Shown here piece after piece: positions 25,641 to 36,779 of a stretch of DNA of 64,000 nt. Position 1 is the stretch's first letter. Each line of letters opens with the position of its first letter. The notes beneath the pieces were generated by a model that worked only from the letters and a program-made list of their open reading frames with translations, was not told the origin of the DNA and did no database searches. The DNA is taken from NCBI RefSeq assembly GCF_032854445.1, contig NC_088299.1, positions 6,237,001 through 6,301,000 of the forward strand. The letters are read 5' to 3'. Both the position numbers and the translations under genes were made by a program. This DNA comes from Liolophura sinensis. Its lineage: Eukaryota > Mollusca > Polyplacophora > Chitonida > Chitonidae.

Positions 25641-25759
25641 CGTCTCGTGTCTCACAATTTCCTGATGTAGTGTTGATACATGTTGATTTGTTAGAGTGGT
25701 TGTATGTCAAGCTCTCAATAGATTTCTTATTCAGTGTGATTACTATTACTTTTAGACCT

Positions 25760-26125
25760 TTTCGGAGGTGTGGTATGAGCGTCAACCTCGAAATCGAGAG
25801 ATCTGGGATCAAATCCGGGTAGGGACTTACAAAAAAATTTTTTAATGGTATTATTGCTGCCTCGATTGGCGGTTAACACTGAGAGGTTAGAGCAAGGAAA
25901 CAAGACTGGTTGGCCTGATGTCAGTATATAATGTTACTGGATGGGGTGGCATGTCTGGCGTTTTCGGCATGATACTTCAGTGGCAAATATCAATTTGGCA
26001 GCATAGAATCCCCTTGCGACTAGACGAGACAGTACGTGTACACACACCTAATGATTCTCCGTTGTCATATGACTGAAAAATTGTTAAGTACGACGTTAAA
26101 CCATAATCACTAACTCACTCACTCT
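25760..26125 (+). mobile_element. SINE family 2, near full-length diverged copy
   Basis: Head with cctcgaaatcgagagatctg and gatcaaatccgggtag (B-box-like). The body has ggttagagcaa and ggcctgatgtcagtat, and the tail is catatgactgaaaaattg, then aagtacgacgttaaac and cactcactc. Confidence 0.8.
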
Positions 26126-26379
26126 AAAGATATACAGTCTTTTTAATTTCACAGACAACAAACGTATATTATGAGGTAACCTGAGCAATCTATGTGCGAC
26201 GACTTGAGCAGTACTTTTCCCACAGGGAAACCGTTTCAGCCTAAAATAATGTGGACCAAACCTCAGTGAATAGTTGTTCATTATTGCTTTGGCGATGACA
26301 TTAGTGGGCAAACTGGTATCCCAGTACTCATAGGTTACAAGAGGACAATATTACATAATACGGTTCGGAGCCCACATGC

Positions 26380-26535
26380 TGTGGAATTACCCTCTTTTGA
26401 TCTCTCGAATAATGTATCCCTCTTTTTAGATCACAAGCCCGGTTGCAGTGTTTCTTAGGCACTCCAATTTCCCTTGCCCATATGACAAAAGATTCTGAGT
26501 ATATGACGTTAAAAACAACCAAATAAATAAAAAAT
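26380..26535 (+). mobile_element. Possible old SINE tail
   Basis: cccatatgacaaaagattct, then atatgacgttaaaaacaacc and aaataaataaa resemble a decayed family 2 tail. Weak. Confidence 0.35.
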
Positions 26536-26960
26536 AATAAGGGAAAAACAGGAAATGTGACCTATCAACCACATAGCCAACAACGAAAGATGTATGTTGG
26601 AGTCTTTCACCACTTCATCTGTAAGCTGTGTCAAGAAAGATATTTGTCTTCAAATGATGACATATCAGAAAGATAAAATGTAACATGTATATTTCGAATG
26701 AATACAGCAAAATCCATAATGGTAAAATGTAACCTGTCTTGAATACAGAGGTATATGTAGTTTCATACGATATAAGATCGACGGCGATAGCTTTGTGACT
26801 GAATTTTTCTTACAAGACATTCAAATGCTTGATGAGTGATGTCTTACATAGAGAATAGCTAAATTGGAACAAAGGTGTAGCTAAATAGCCTCTGGTGAAT
26901 CATGGGCATGGTTTCATTGAAATTAGTCAGCTTTGGGTAAAAAAATGTGAGGTTTAGACT
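26536..26960. other. Intergenic, nothing recognised
   Basis: AT-rich sequence without exon-like pattern. Confidence 0.35.
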
Positions 26961-26966
26961 GTTTCA

Positions 26967-26972
26967 TTTCCT

Positions 26973-27003
<31 letters not shown>

Positions 27004-27255
27004 TTAATTTTTTGTTTATTTATTTATTTCGTGAGCTTTTAGCACCGTACTCACTATTCCAGTATTCCACTCAATTGTATGACGACGACCAGCTGGTCAG
27101 CACATATCCAAGTGAAGAGTGTCCATGCAGAAAGAGATTCGACAAAGAGATAAATGCGCTATACGATTTCCTCCCACCATAACTCTGGCCGCCCTCGGAA
27201 AAGTGAAATATTCTTGAGTACACGGCGTAAAGCTCGAATAAACTAATAAAATAAC
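26967..27255. mobile_element. Two SINE family 1 tails in inverted orientation
   Basis: A minus-strand tail (ttatttatttatt run, agcaccgtactcac, then cgacgaccagctgg) at 26967-27110 faces a plus-strand tail (ctcccaccataactctggcc, then aagtgaaatattcttgagta) at 27160-27255. Both are diverged. Confidence 0.65.
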
Positions 27256-27844
27256 AAAGTGATTATGTCTCGCCACAGCACTGTATAGATCAACAAAGCC
27301 GTTTCCTTGGCAGCTTCGTTTATACGAAATATATTTTAGGTTTGGGATCAAACACCCATAAAATGAAAGAGTAAATACATCCAAATGACTACTTTGATTA
27401 TTTTTAGATTAGCGAGCAAATATAGTTATATGAATTAACATGTATACCATGTGTCATATGCCCTGGCTACTCACCCAGTTCATAGACCTCCGGTTATAGC
27501 CTGAAGACGGTTTGCGAACATACGCTGCTCTGTGGAAAATTACAATGAATTCAAGCTTTATGCCCACTGTTTGTGTACATTCAGCTATTTACTACCCATG
27601 GCTGCACAAACCAGTAATCTGTCTAGACATCACGGAACTCTCTTTACACTTGTTGTTTAAACCTGTGGATCCTATTTTTTTATTAAACAAAATTGCGCAG
27701 TTTTTGCACTAGGACGTATAAGCCAGTGGACAATTGGCCAGTTGTATGGACAGCGTCCTCTACTCACGTGTTCTACAGTGCAAACAAACCGGTGTTTGTC
27801 TCAAAACTGCAGTTGCAGTCAACCTTACATGTAGTTATAAGGAA

Positions 27845-28735
27845 GTAAAAGTTGTTGGTTGTAAGCTAAAATGGGAATATATAAGTGCACTGAAGTGGAT
27901 CATAAAGTTGTTGGTTGTAAGCTAAAATGGGAATATATAAGTGCACTGAAATGGATCATAATGTTGTTGTTTGTAAGCTAAAATTGGAATATATAAGTGC
28001 ACTGAAGTGGATCATAAAGTTGTTGGTTGTAAGCTAAGATAGGAATATATAAGTGCACTGAAGTGGGTCATAAAGTTATTGGTGTAAGCTAAAATGGGAA
28101 TATATAAGTGCACTGAAGTGGGTGATAAAGTTGTTGTTTGCAAGCTAAACTGGGAATATATAAGTGCACTGAAGTGGATCATAAAGTTGTTGGTTGTAAG
28201 CTAAGATGGGAATATATAAGTGCACTGAAGTGGGTGATAAAGTTATTGGTGTAAGCTAAAATTGGAATATATAAGTGCACTGAAGTGGGTGATAAAGTTG
28301 TTGTTTGCAAGCTAAAATGGGAATATATAAGTGCACTGAAGTGGATCATAAAGTTGTTGGTGTAAGCTAAAATGGGAATATATAAGTGCACTGAAGTGGA
28401 TCATAAAGTTGTTGGTTGTAAGCTAAAATGGAAATATATAAGTGCACTGAAGTAGATCATAAAGTTGTTGGTTGTAAGCTAAAATGGGAATATATAAGTG
28501 CACTGAAGTGGGTCATAAAGTTGTTGTTTGTAAGCTAAAATGGGAATATATAAGTGCACTGAAGTGGGTCAAAAAGTTGTTGTTTGTAAGCTAAAATGGG
28601 AATATATAAGTGCACTGAAGTAGATCATAAAGTTGTTGGATGTAAGCTAAAATGGAAATATATAAGAGCAAGGAAGTGGATCATAAAGTTGTTGGTTGTA
28701 AGCTAAAATGGGAATATATAACTGTACTGAGAAAT
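27845..28735. repeat. 56-bp minisatellite
   Basis: About 16 units of 56 bp. The consensus contains gttgttggttgtaagctaaa, atgggaatatataagtgcac and tgaagtggatcataaa. Units differ by a few substitutions and occasional 1-bp deletions. It is continuous with the related 60-bp array to its right. Confidence 0.95.
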
Positions 28736-28930
28736 GAGTGCTAATGTTGTTGACTGGAATCTGAACTGAGAACATATATGTGCATTGAAAAGTAAATCTT
28801 AAAGTGCTTGGCTGTATAAGCTGAGCTGGGAATATATAGTTAATCTGAAAGCTGAATCATAGTTGTCGGTTCGAAGCAGAACTGGGAATATATAGGTTCG
28901 CTGAAGTGCATTCTGCAGCTGGTGGGTATA
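28736..28930. repeat. Degenerate junction between the 56-bp and 60-bp arrays
   Basis: Three or four worn units in which gaatatata and a gttg core are still visible. Confidence 0.75.
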
Positions 28931-30320
28931 AACTGAAGTGAGTATATATGGGTGCACTGATGTGGATCCTGAAGCTGTTGGTTGTATATAAGCTGAGCCG
29001 GGAATATATAGTTGCACGGAAGTGGATCCTGAAGCTGTTGGTTGTATATAAGATAAGCTGGGAATATATAGTTGCACGGAAGTGGATCCTGAAGCTGTTG
29101 ATTGTATATCAGCTAAGCTGGGAATATATAGTTGCACGGAAGTGGATCCTGAAGCTGTTGGTTGTATATAAGCTAAGCCGAGAATATATAGTTGCACGTA
29201 AGTGGATCCCGAAGTTTTTGGTTTTATATAAGCAGAGCTGGGAATATATAGTTGCACGGAAGTGGATCCTGAAGCTGTTGGTTGTATATAACCTGAGCTG
29301 GGAATATATAGTTGCACGGAAGTGGATCCTGAAGCTGTTGGTTGTATATAACCTGAGCTGGGAATATATAGTTGCACTGAAGTGGATCTTGAAGCTGTTG
29401 GTTGTATATAAGCTAAGCCGGGAATATATAGTTGCACGGAAGTGGATCCTGAAGCTGTTGGTTGTATATAAGCTGAGCTGGGAATATATAGTTGCACTAA
29501 AGTGGATCCTGAAGCTGTTGGTTGTATATCAGCTAAGCCGGGAATATATAGTTGCACGGAAGTGGACCCTGAAGCTGTTGGTTGTATATAAGCAGAGCTG
29601 GGAATATATAGTTGCACGGAAGTGGATACTGAAGTTTTTGGTTTTATATAAGCAGAGCTGGGAATATACAGTTGCACGGAAGTGGATCCTGAAGCTGTTG
29701 GTTGTATATAAGCTAAGCCGGGAATATATAGTTGCACGGAAGTGGATCCTGAAGCTGTTGGTTGTATATCAGCTAAGCTGGGAATATATAGTTGCACTAA
29801 AGTGGATCCTGAAGCTGTTGGTTGTATATAAGCAGAGCTGGGAATATACAGTTGCACGGAAGTGGATACTGAAGTTTTTGGTTTAATATAAGCAGAGCTG
29901 GGAATATACAGTTGCACGGAAGTGGATCCTGAAGCTGTTGGTTGTATATAAGCTAAGCCGGGAATATATAGTTGCACGGAAGTGGAACCTGAAGTTTTTG
30001 GTTGTAAGGTAATATGGGAATATATAAGCTGACGGAAGTGGATCCTGAAGTTTTTGGTTGTATATAAGCAGAGCTAGGAATATATAGTTGCAGGGAAGTG
30101 GATCCTGAAGCTGTTGGTTGTATATAAGCTAAGCTGGAAATATATAGTTGCACGGAAGTGGATCCTGAAGCTGTTGGATGTATATAAGCTAAGCCGGGAA
30201 TATATAGTTGCACGGAAGTGGATCCTGAAGTTTTTGGTTGTAAGGTAATATGGGAATATATAAGCTGACGGAAGTGGATCCTGAAGTTTTTGGTTGTATA
30301 TACTCTGAGCTCGGAATATA
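28931..30320. repeat. 60-bp minisatellite with a 240-bp higher-order unit
   Basis: About 23 units. The consensus has ctgttggttgtatataagct, gagctgggaatatatagttg and cacggaagtggatcctgaag. It equals the 56-bp unit plus an inserted tata in ttgta(tata)agct. Four-unit blocks recur every 240 bp, for example the gaagtttttggttttatata variants at 29632 and 29872, and the ggttgtaaggtaatatggga variants near 30000 and 30238. Because 60 is divisible by three, long frames stay open on both strands. Confidence 0.95.
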
Positions 30321-30439
30321 CATACATGTACTAGCATTGAGGTGAAGACGATGGAATATACTGTATGCTCTAAACATAAATCGTTGTATTGAATTAAGTA
30401 AGACTGAACGTTGTGTGGTGAAGTTCTGAGCATATATAA

Positions 30440-30732
30440 TTGAAGTAATGATTTTTTTTTTTTTTTTTTGATTGGTGTTTTACGCCGTACTCAAGAATAT
30501 TTCACTTATACGACGGCGGCCAGCATTATGGTGGGTGGAAACCGGGCAGAGCCCGGGGGAAACCCACGACCATCCGCAGGTTGCTGGCAGACCTTCTCAC
30601 GTACGGCCGGAGAGGAAGCCAGCATGAGCTGGACTTGAACTCACAGCGACCTCATTGGTGAGAGACTCCTGGGTCATTACGGTGCGCTAGCGCTTTAACC
30701 GACTGAGCCACGGAGGCCCCTTGAAGTAATGA
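30440..30732 (-). mobile_element. SINE family 1, full length with 12-bp target-site duplication
   Basis: Element at 30452-30720. It has poly-T (poly-A on its own strand) at 30452-30469, the core, and a tRNA-like head ending ggggcctccgtggctcagtc on the minus strand. It is flanked by the perfect 12-bp repeat ttgaagtaatga (30440-30451 and 30721-30732). The intact head and fresh duplication suggest a recent insertion. Confidence 0.96.
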
Positions 30733-30767
30733 AACGAGTTGCCCAGTGCACTAGGAGTGAGTGTGTC

Positions 30768-30970
30768 CGTGGGGTTTAACGTCGTGCTTAACCATTTTTC
30801 AGTCATATGACGACGAAGGAATCCATAGAGTGCATTTAATGTGCCTCCTTGTTGCAGGACGGATTTCCACCGCTCTTTTATCTAGTGCTGTTTCACTGAG
30901 ACGCCTTACCGAAGGCAAGTAAGCTGACCCGCCATCATACTGATACGGGTCCACCAGCTGTTGCACGATC
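30768..30970 (-). mobile_element. SINE family 2, 5'-truncated
   Basis: Reverse-strand copy: ggggtttaacgtcgtgctta, then cgacgacgaaggaatcc, ttgcaggacgg, aaggcaagtaag and actgatacgggtccacc. Ends before the head. Confidence 0.88.
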
Positions 30971-31715
30971 CACTTCATGCTGCACTGCACTAGAACAATG
31001 TATAGTTATGTTGAAGTGAAATTTTAAGATGATATTCGGAAGCTGTGAGCATATGTACTTGTAAAGCTGAAATCGGTTCGGTTGTATCATAGTCAATTCG
31101 AAAGTCGTTGCTTGGAAGTTGCATGGATATATAGGCCTACATGTATTTGTGTTGAAGTTAAGTCGTAAGTTATTCGACGAAATCTGGTAAAATAAACAAG
31201 AGAAAAACAAGAAGAAACAATCGGAAGGAATATGTCCACAATAATATGAACAGAAATTAATTGTTTGCGTTGTAAATAACTGCATATACATGTATCTCAC
31301 AAAAGGATCCAGGCAAAGAGAATGGGTGCTTTTCATTGGATTTTCACGTATTACCAAGCGAAAACATGCAGTAACGTTCCAACATACACTGTGAACGAGA
31401 TTTTGTCATTTACGTAGCAAATACCCGTGTCACGGAAACTAAACATAGACTGCAACAGCATTTAATAGGGTGCACGGAAGCTACAAAAAACAAAAGGTTT
31501 TGCTAAGTACACATACGGCTTATACTCTTGTAGCCTAGACTTCGTGACTTAATTACCACGTGCAAATACGGTCTGTTTAAATGTACACTTCTAAATGTAT
31601 AATTTAAGCACGCTGCTGTACCTTAGAGTCACGAATTATGCCGTCTCGCCTGACTCAAAACGCACGTGAACTGCATGGTGGAAAGTTGGACAAGGATTCG
31701 AGGCTCAAATCAAAT
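30971..31715. other. Intergenic, nothing recognised
   Basis: No exon or repeat pattern seen. Confidence 0.35.
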
Positions 31716-32332
31716 GCTACCGTGGTATTAAAGGTGAAAGAAAACATAAAAATGACATAAAACTCAGATAAAAGAGTTCGAAAAGTTATTCCTAAATGTG
31801 GTCTTGAATGTTTTTTCCGATTTTTTCTTAAGGAGAAAAAAGACACTTGAAAATAATTTTTGTATGGTGGATATTTGGGACCACGTTTTGGTATTTATAG
31901 TTTCTGTCTAATAATGTCATAAATGAGGATGTAACACAGGTTTAATAAATATTTTTGCACCAGGATTTGTTCTTTTCAGTTAACAAATGTATTAAACCTC
32001 AATTTTGATCATATTTATCTTTGTAATATGTTCATAAATATTATCATAATTTAGGTTAAATGCATGTTTCTATATAAACCACAAGTTTACATTCAAATAA
32101 ATTTATTAGACAAGCATCACATCCTTATTTAGAACATTATTATGCAACAACGATAAATACCAAAAGTTGGTCCCAATTACCCACCATACAAAAATATTTT
32201 CAAATACCCTTTTCTCTTGAAACAAAATCTCATAAAAATATTAAAGTTCATATTTGCAATTCAGTTTTGACGCTCTTTCATCTGATTTTGTATTCATTTT
32301 TAGGATTTCTTCTCCTTTAACACCATCTATAA
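31716..32332. mobile_element. Foldback element D with long inverted repeats
   Basis: Left arm 31716-31905 and right arm about 32158-32332 are diverged inverted repeats of roughly 180 bp. The left gacacttgaaaataattttt, gtatggtgg and ttggtatttatag blocks reappear reversed on the right, and ggtattaaaggtgaaag at the left end faces ggtgttaaaggagaag at the right. The centre is AT-rich without an open frame. A second copy without its right arm is at 10610-11010. Confidence 0.82.
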
Positions 32333-33025
32333 ACAAGCTTTCATTTAAAAAAAATCTTTGTTTTATGAGTGCGGCCGTTGAAAATTACAACTTTGTGGGA
32401 TATTAATGTGAGCCCTATTTGACCTCGGCTGTTTCCGTCACGCTTACTTCCATATGATCTGCACATTTAGGTAGGTTTTAAAATACTAAGACAAAGCTAA
32501 AATGAAGCATGCATTTCTGTATACTAAAAATCATACTAGCGTGTTGCATGGGTACTCGATTCAATTTGCTATATAACCTGCGTTATTCAGGAAAAGGGGT
32601 GAAGAAAGACATAAACGGTCACCATCCATTATTGACGTAATAATGGCTCAAGTCTCTGGGTCCAGTTGCTCAAAAGTGTATAAATATTTAAGTCCGGTAT
32701 TAACTTTAGTCCAGCTTAAAGTGTCATCAACTTTGTATAAGACCGAGACTGGTATTAAGATTTAAACGTGACTTTACTTTTAATAATAGTTGGCTTTCGT
32801 AAATTGTTGTATTCTGATAAGATAGTGTGCAATATTCTCCAGAGTTTGGAGAGGCTAATTCGGAGAGTTTGGCAAAAAAGCGCAAGGCCAAAAACAAAAA
32901 CCATTTTTCCTATTAGCCCAAATAATTAGCTTTCACTTTCAGGAAATACGTAATAAACTTCCCATTTATATTTAGCTTGTTTCATTATAACTGTTCAGAA
33001 TTTAGAATGAGTTGTGTCCTCTCAT
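32333..33025. other. Intergenic, nothing recognised
   Basis: No coding or repeat signature found. Confidence 0.35.
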
Positions 33026-33029
33026 AGAA

Positions 33030-33310
33030 GTGTTTAAATCAGCGTTCATCAATAAAATTGTTTCAGGTTTTGGTTAGAACCATGTTGTACATACTTTAAA
33101 TGAAGATCATGCATGTGTATGAAGTATCATTAGAAACAAAGGTTGAGGCAGATTGTTTGTGTTTTCTGACATCACTTCTTGCCTAATTACCGTGACCCCC
33201 AAGCATCGGCGTGGTTCAAGAATGTGTACAAAACTTTCTGATAGTAACAGTGATGCAAAGCGAACAAACAGAGAGCAACGCAGGCGTTGTAAGGAGTATG
33301 AAGGTCTCTA
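33030..33310 (+). repeat. Dispersed repeat C
   Basis: Matches 14590-14860 over cagcgttcatcaataaaatt, the gttagaaccatgttgtacat block, gtgttttctgacatcact and ggcgttgtaaggagtatg. A SINE begins 20-30 bp further on. Confidence 0.72.
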
Positions 33311-33331
33311 CGCGCTTCTGAAAGTGCTTTT

Positions 33332-33495
33332 ATTGTTTATTTGATTGGTGTTTGCACCGTAGCCAGGAATATTTCAATTATAAGACGGCGGCTGGAATTA
33401 TGGTAGGAGGAAACCGGATAAATCCCGAGCGAAACTCACAGCCATCCGCTGGTTGCTCTCAGTCCTTCCCACGTAGGGCTACAAAGGAAGCAGAC
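33332..33495 (-). mobile_element. SINE family 1, 5'-truncated and diverged
   Basis: Reverse-strand tail tttatttgattggtgtttgc, then the tggtaggaggaaaccgg and agccatccgctggttgc core. Ends before the tRNA head. Confidence 0.85.
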
Positions 33496-33794
33496 GTGCA
33501 CACGCCTACTGAAAGACCATTTATCAGATTATATAAAGTATATTTCACCCATAATTATACGTATATTTTCTCTGCCTGCGTTAAACCGTTTTTACTCGAC
33601 CTGGTCGAAAACCCTCCGCCAAGTTTACTACAGTTCTTCGAAGATGAGGTGGGGCTGGATGTAAAGTTGCAGTGAGACGTTGTCACCAACCTCTTGGTGC
33701 CTTGATGTCTTTTTAAGGTATGAATTGATTTTTTAAAATTTGAATTGTTATTTTATCTGGTCCGTCCATTTTGGTACATTTCCGTACCAAAACA

Positions 33795-34155
33795 AATTAG
33801 ACCCCAGTTGGTAGAGCGTCCGCTTCGGGACCGGTAGATCCAGGATCAATCCTTGATCGAGTCACACCTAAGACTTTAAAAGAGGAAGTTGTAACTTCCT
33901 CGCTTGGCGTTCAGCATGAAGGGGATAGTGCAACGACTGGTTGACCCGTATCAGTATAATGGCTCGGGCGGGGCGGCTTACTTGCCTTCGGTAAGTCGTC
34001 TCAGTGAAGCAGCACTAAATAAAAGAGCGGTGGAAATCCGTCCTGCAACAAGGAGGCACATTACACGTACATGCACCCTAAAGATTCCTTCGTCGTCATA
34101 TGACTGAAAAATTGTTGAGTACGACGTTAAACCCCAAGCACTCACTCACTCAAAT
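33795..34155 (+). mobile_element. SINE family 2, most complete copy
   Basis: tRNA-like head ccccagttggtagagcgtcc with a B-box-like agatccaggatcaatcc. The body includes gaggaagttgtaacttcctc, ttgacccgtatcagtataat and gccttcggtaagtcgtctca, then tgcaacaaggaggcaca. The tail has cgtcgtcatatgactgaaaa, ttgagtacgacgttaaacc and cactcactc. It is the reference for the partial copies at 845, 25760, 30768 and 40355. Confidence 0.92.
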
Positions 34156-34159
34156 CAGA

Positions 34160-34530
34160 ATGTTCAAGCAGAAGTGGGGTTCACACGCAAGATTTATCAG
34201 CACGAGGGATCAAGCGATTGTGGTCACGAAATATTATCGTGTTTTCCTTCATGTTTAAGACAGCACCCAACGTCCAGTTTTAGTCAGACGAAACGTCTTT
34301 TATTCTTTATACTGTAGGTGAAAGTCTGAAATATCGGACGAAAGAGTTGTTGAATCGCCATACTGAGATTGCTGAATGTCTCTGAATTAAATACTTCACT
34401 TTCTAAACACACCTACACATATACATAACCTTGTACCATACACGTTCATATCGTGTAAAGACAAGGAGTGCATTAGGTATCTGTGTAAGGAATATTTGTG
34501 GAATACAAGCCAATGTGAACTTTCTTCTTT
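34160..34530. other. Intergenic, nothing recognised
   Basis: No gene-like pattern. Confidence 0.35.
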
Positions 34531-34535
34531 TTTTT

Positions 34536-34787
34536 CAATTTATTTATTTATTTAATTGGTGTTTCACACCGATCTCAAGAATATTTTACTTATACAACGG
34601 CGGCCAGCATTATGGTGGGTGAAAACCGGGCGGATCCCGCGAGAAACCCACGACCATTCGCAGGTTGCGCCAGACCTTCCCACGTACCGCCGGAGAGGAA
34701 GCCAGCATGAGCTAGACTTGAACTCACAGAAGCTCCTGGGTCATTACGCTGCGCTAGCGCGCTAACCAACTGAGCCACGGAGCCCCC
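34536..34787 (-). mobile_element. SINE family 1, full length
   Basis: Reverse-strand copy from (tttat)n and ggtgtttcacaccgatctc to the head, which reads on the minus strand gctccgtggctcagttggtt. A C-rich tract (34785-34810) follows the head. Confidence 0.93.
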
Positions 34788-34967
34788 CCCCCCCCACCCT
34801 CCCGCTCTCCGTCCCTCTTTTTTTTTTTTCAAATCAATAATTCAGTTTCAATGTATTTGAAAAAAAGAGGCAATGCAGAAATGTACAAATGGGCCTAAGC
34901 ACAGTTCTTAATGGTGTCATTTAATAAGCTTGACTATGGGAATGGTGTTGTCATATTTAACATTTTT

Positions 34968-35035
34968 TTCCACATTGTGGTGGGAGGAAATCGGGCAAAT
35001 GCCGATGGAGACCAACGACCGCCCGAAGGCTGGTG
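34968..35035 (-). mobile_element. SINE family 1, core fragment
   Basis: ccacattgtggtgggaggaa, then atcgggcaaatgccg and gaccaacgaccgcccg match the core on the reverse strand. Confidence 0.6.
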
Positions 35036-35992
35036 CAGAATCAGATAATGAAGCTTTATAATGTACATCAAAATTAGTAAATTAGATTTCAGCACTAACG
35101 TTTTTCAAGTGCAAAACAAGCAGATCTGACGATTACATCTTTGAAATTAATTATGCCCAATGCGAGTTACATATACAATCTAAATATTTAGTAAAATCAT
35201 TCGTATACTAGTACTGCTCGTGTAGTGTATTAATAGGACTATGGTCAGTCATTAATTGTGTATAGCATATGCAGCGAACTTCGCTCATAAGGTAGCTTAT
35301 CATCGAATCAATGTGACAATGGGGCGCCCCAGTCGTCAAAATGGCAGCTGTCTCTGCGTATCACTGAATACAAGCCAAGCTTAGGACGGATTTTCGGGCA
35401 AAACTACAGCGACTCTCTTCGCCCATAAATGATTACCAGTATTTTATTTACTGTACATGATCCGCAAGGGATCGTTTAGTCTGTAGCAGAATAAACAAAA
35501 ACCTGAAAGTGTGTACCTGCCTTGCACAATTCAGACACACAAACGATTTTCAAACGGTAAAAAATGATGAACGTTCGTTGTTTTCCTTGTATATAATGAC
35601 GGAAGATGGTAGTCAATGTTCGATGACAGCACAATACAGTCAACTCTGCAGATGAATATCTGAGAATAATAAATAGCATATTGATACAAAAAGAACTCCT
35701 GTGTACGTGATCCGCTAGGCTACTCCTCACACTTCCGGTATATACATGGGCGACCCCTACTCGAAACTCTCATGAACGAGGGACCCGCAGAAGACCTACT
35801 GACATAAATGGTCAATTGGGGAAACATGCAATGTTCAAATATATGTTTACATATAACAACATATTTAGTCGTTTCATCACTAAATCAGTGAAATAGTTCA
35901 ACATAATGTAGTAAAATAAGAATCTAAGTATTTGTGTGACGACAGAGAGAACACATACAGTTTAACACAGCAATAACTTTGGCAAGACTCAC

Positions 35993-36445
35993 CGGGAATT
36001 GGAGTGTAGATTTCAGCAGAAGTCTCAGCTTTGTTAAGATGAAAATCATCTGCAATTCGTTTATAATGATCGTTGTCCCGCTTGGATGCCCCCACTCTAC
36101 CCAAGGTGGCTTAGCCTTTTTTGTTTTGTTTTGTTTTGTTTTGTTGTAGCATGGGTCAAACACAAAAGACTGCAGTACAGCGAGTAAAAGCAGAGCATCG
36201 ACCACAATGCGAAGTTAGCAAGTGGTCGCTATAGCACAAAGCTAAACTGGATGTACCCACGTAACGCCCAGCTTCGCTTTAATCTAATCCACGTGGACAA
36301 GTCACTAAAACTAACAGTTCGAACCCTAACTTACTTTTGGTATCCACCCATGTCTTGAAACACCCGAAATGCAAATATGTCAAAGCCAGCATTGGTAAAC
36401 AAATTTTTCAACAGTAAGCATACAGAGACAGAAGGAGGCTTTTTT
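35993..36445 (-). CDS. Two candidate exons of an unrecognised gene
   Basis: Exons 36445-36335 and 36096-35993 are open on the minus strand and joined by phase 2, with donors GTAAGT and GTGAGT. The first has a hydrophobic stretch (SVSVCLLLKNLF) then FAFRVFQDMGGYQ. The second is charged and could be a cytoplasmic tail (KRDNDHYKRIADDF, then AEIYTPIP). I recognise no domain. The second acceptor lacks a good pyrimidine tract. No upstream or terminal exon could be placed, and the sequence just upstream is a LINE relic. This may be a gene fragment or chance. Confidence 0.25.
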
Positions 36446-36779
36446 CTGCAGTAGAATGACTGGGAATTGCGAAATTACCAGAAATTTACAGAATTAATTA
36501 CTTTATTACACTTGTCTATGCTGAAGCACTTTTACAGTGCATACGAGAGTTTTAATTATTTCCATAACCTTGTGTTTGCTGTTATTAAAGAATATAAATG
36601 TGTGATGAATTAAAAAAGGAAAAGTAACTAATTGCCCTAATCAATAGAAAAGAAGCTGCGTCGTAGAATACGACGCACACTTAATCGCCCTAATTAAAGA
36701 AGAAGAAAAAAAGATGCAAGAAAAGAATTTTTTCGCTATGAGAAAGATGAGACATCTAAATATCACGAAGTCAAAAGAT

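Noticed and set aside
28799-29977. 392-codon open frame on the minus strand (and a 312-codon frame on the plus strand)
   Set aside because: Both are translations of a 60-bp satellite that stays open because 60 is a multiple of three. There is no start context, no splice signals, and equal openness on both strands.
27845-30320. CRISPR-like array
   Set aside because: Units are contiguous tandem repeats without unique spacers, and the genome is eukaryotic.
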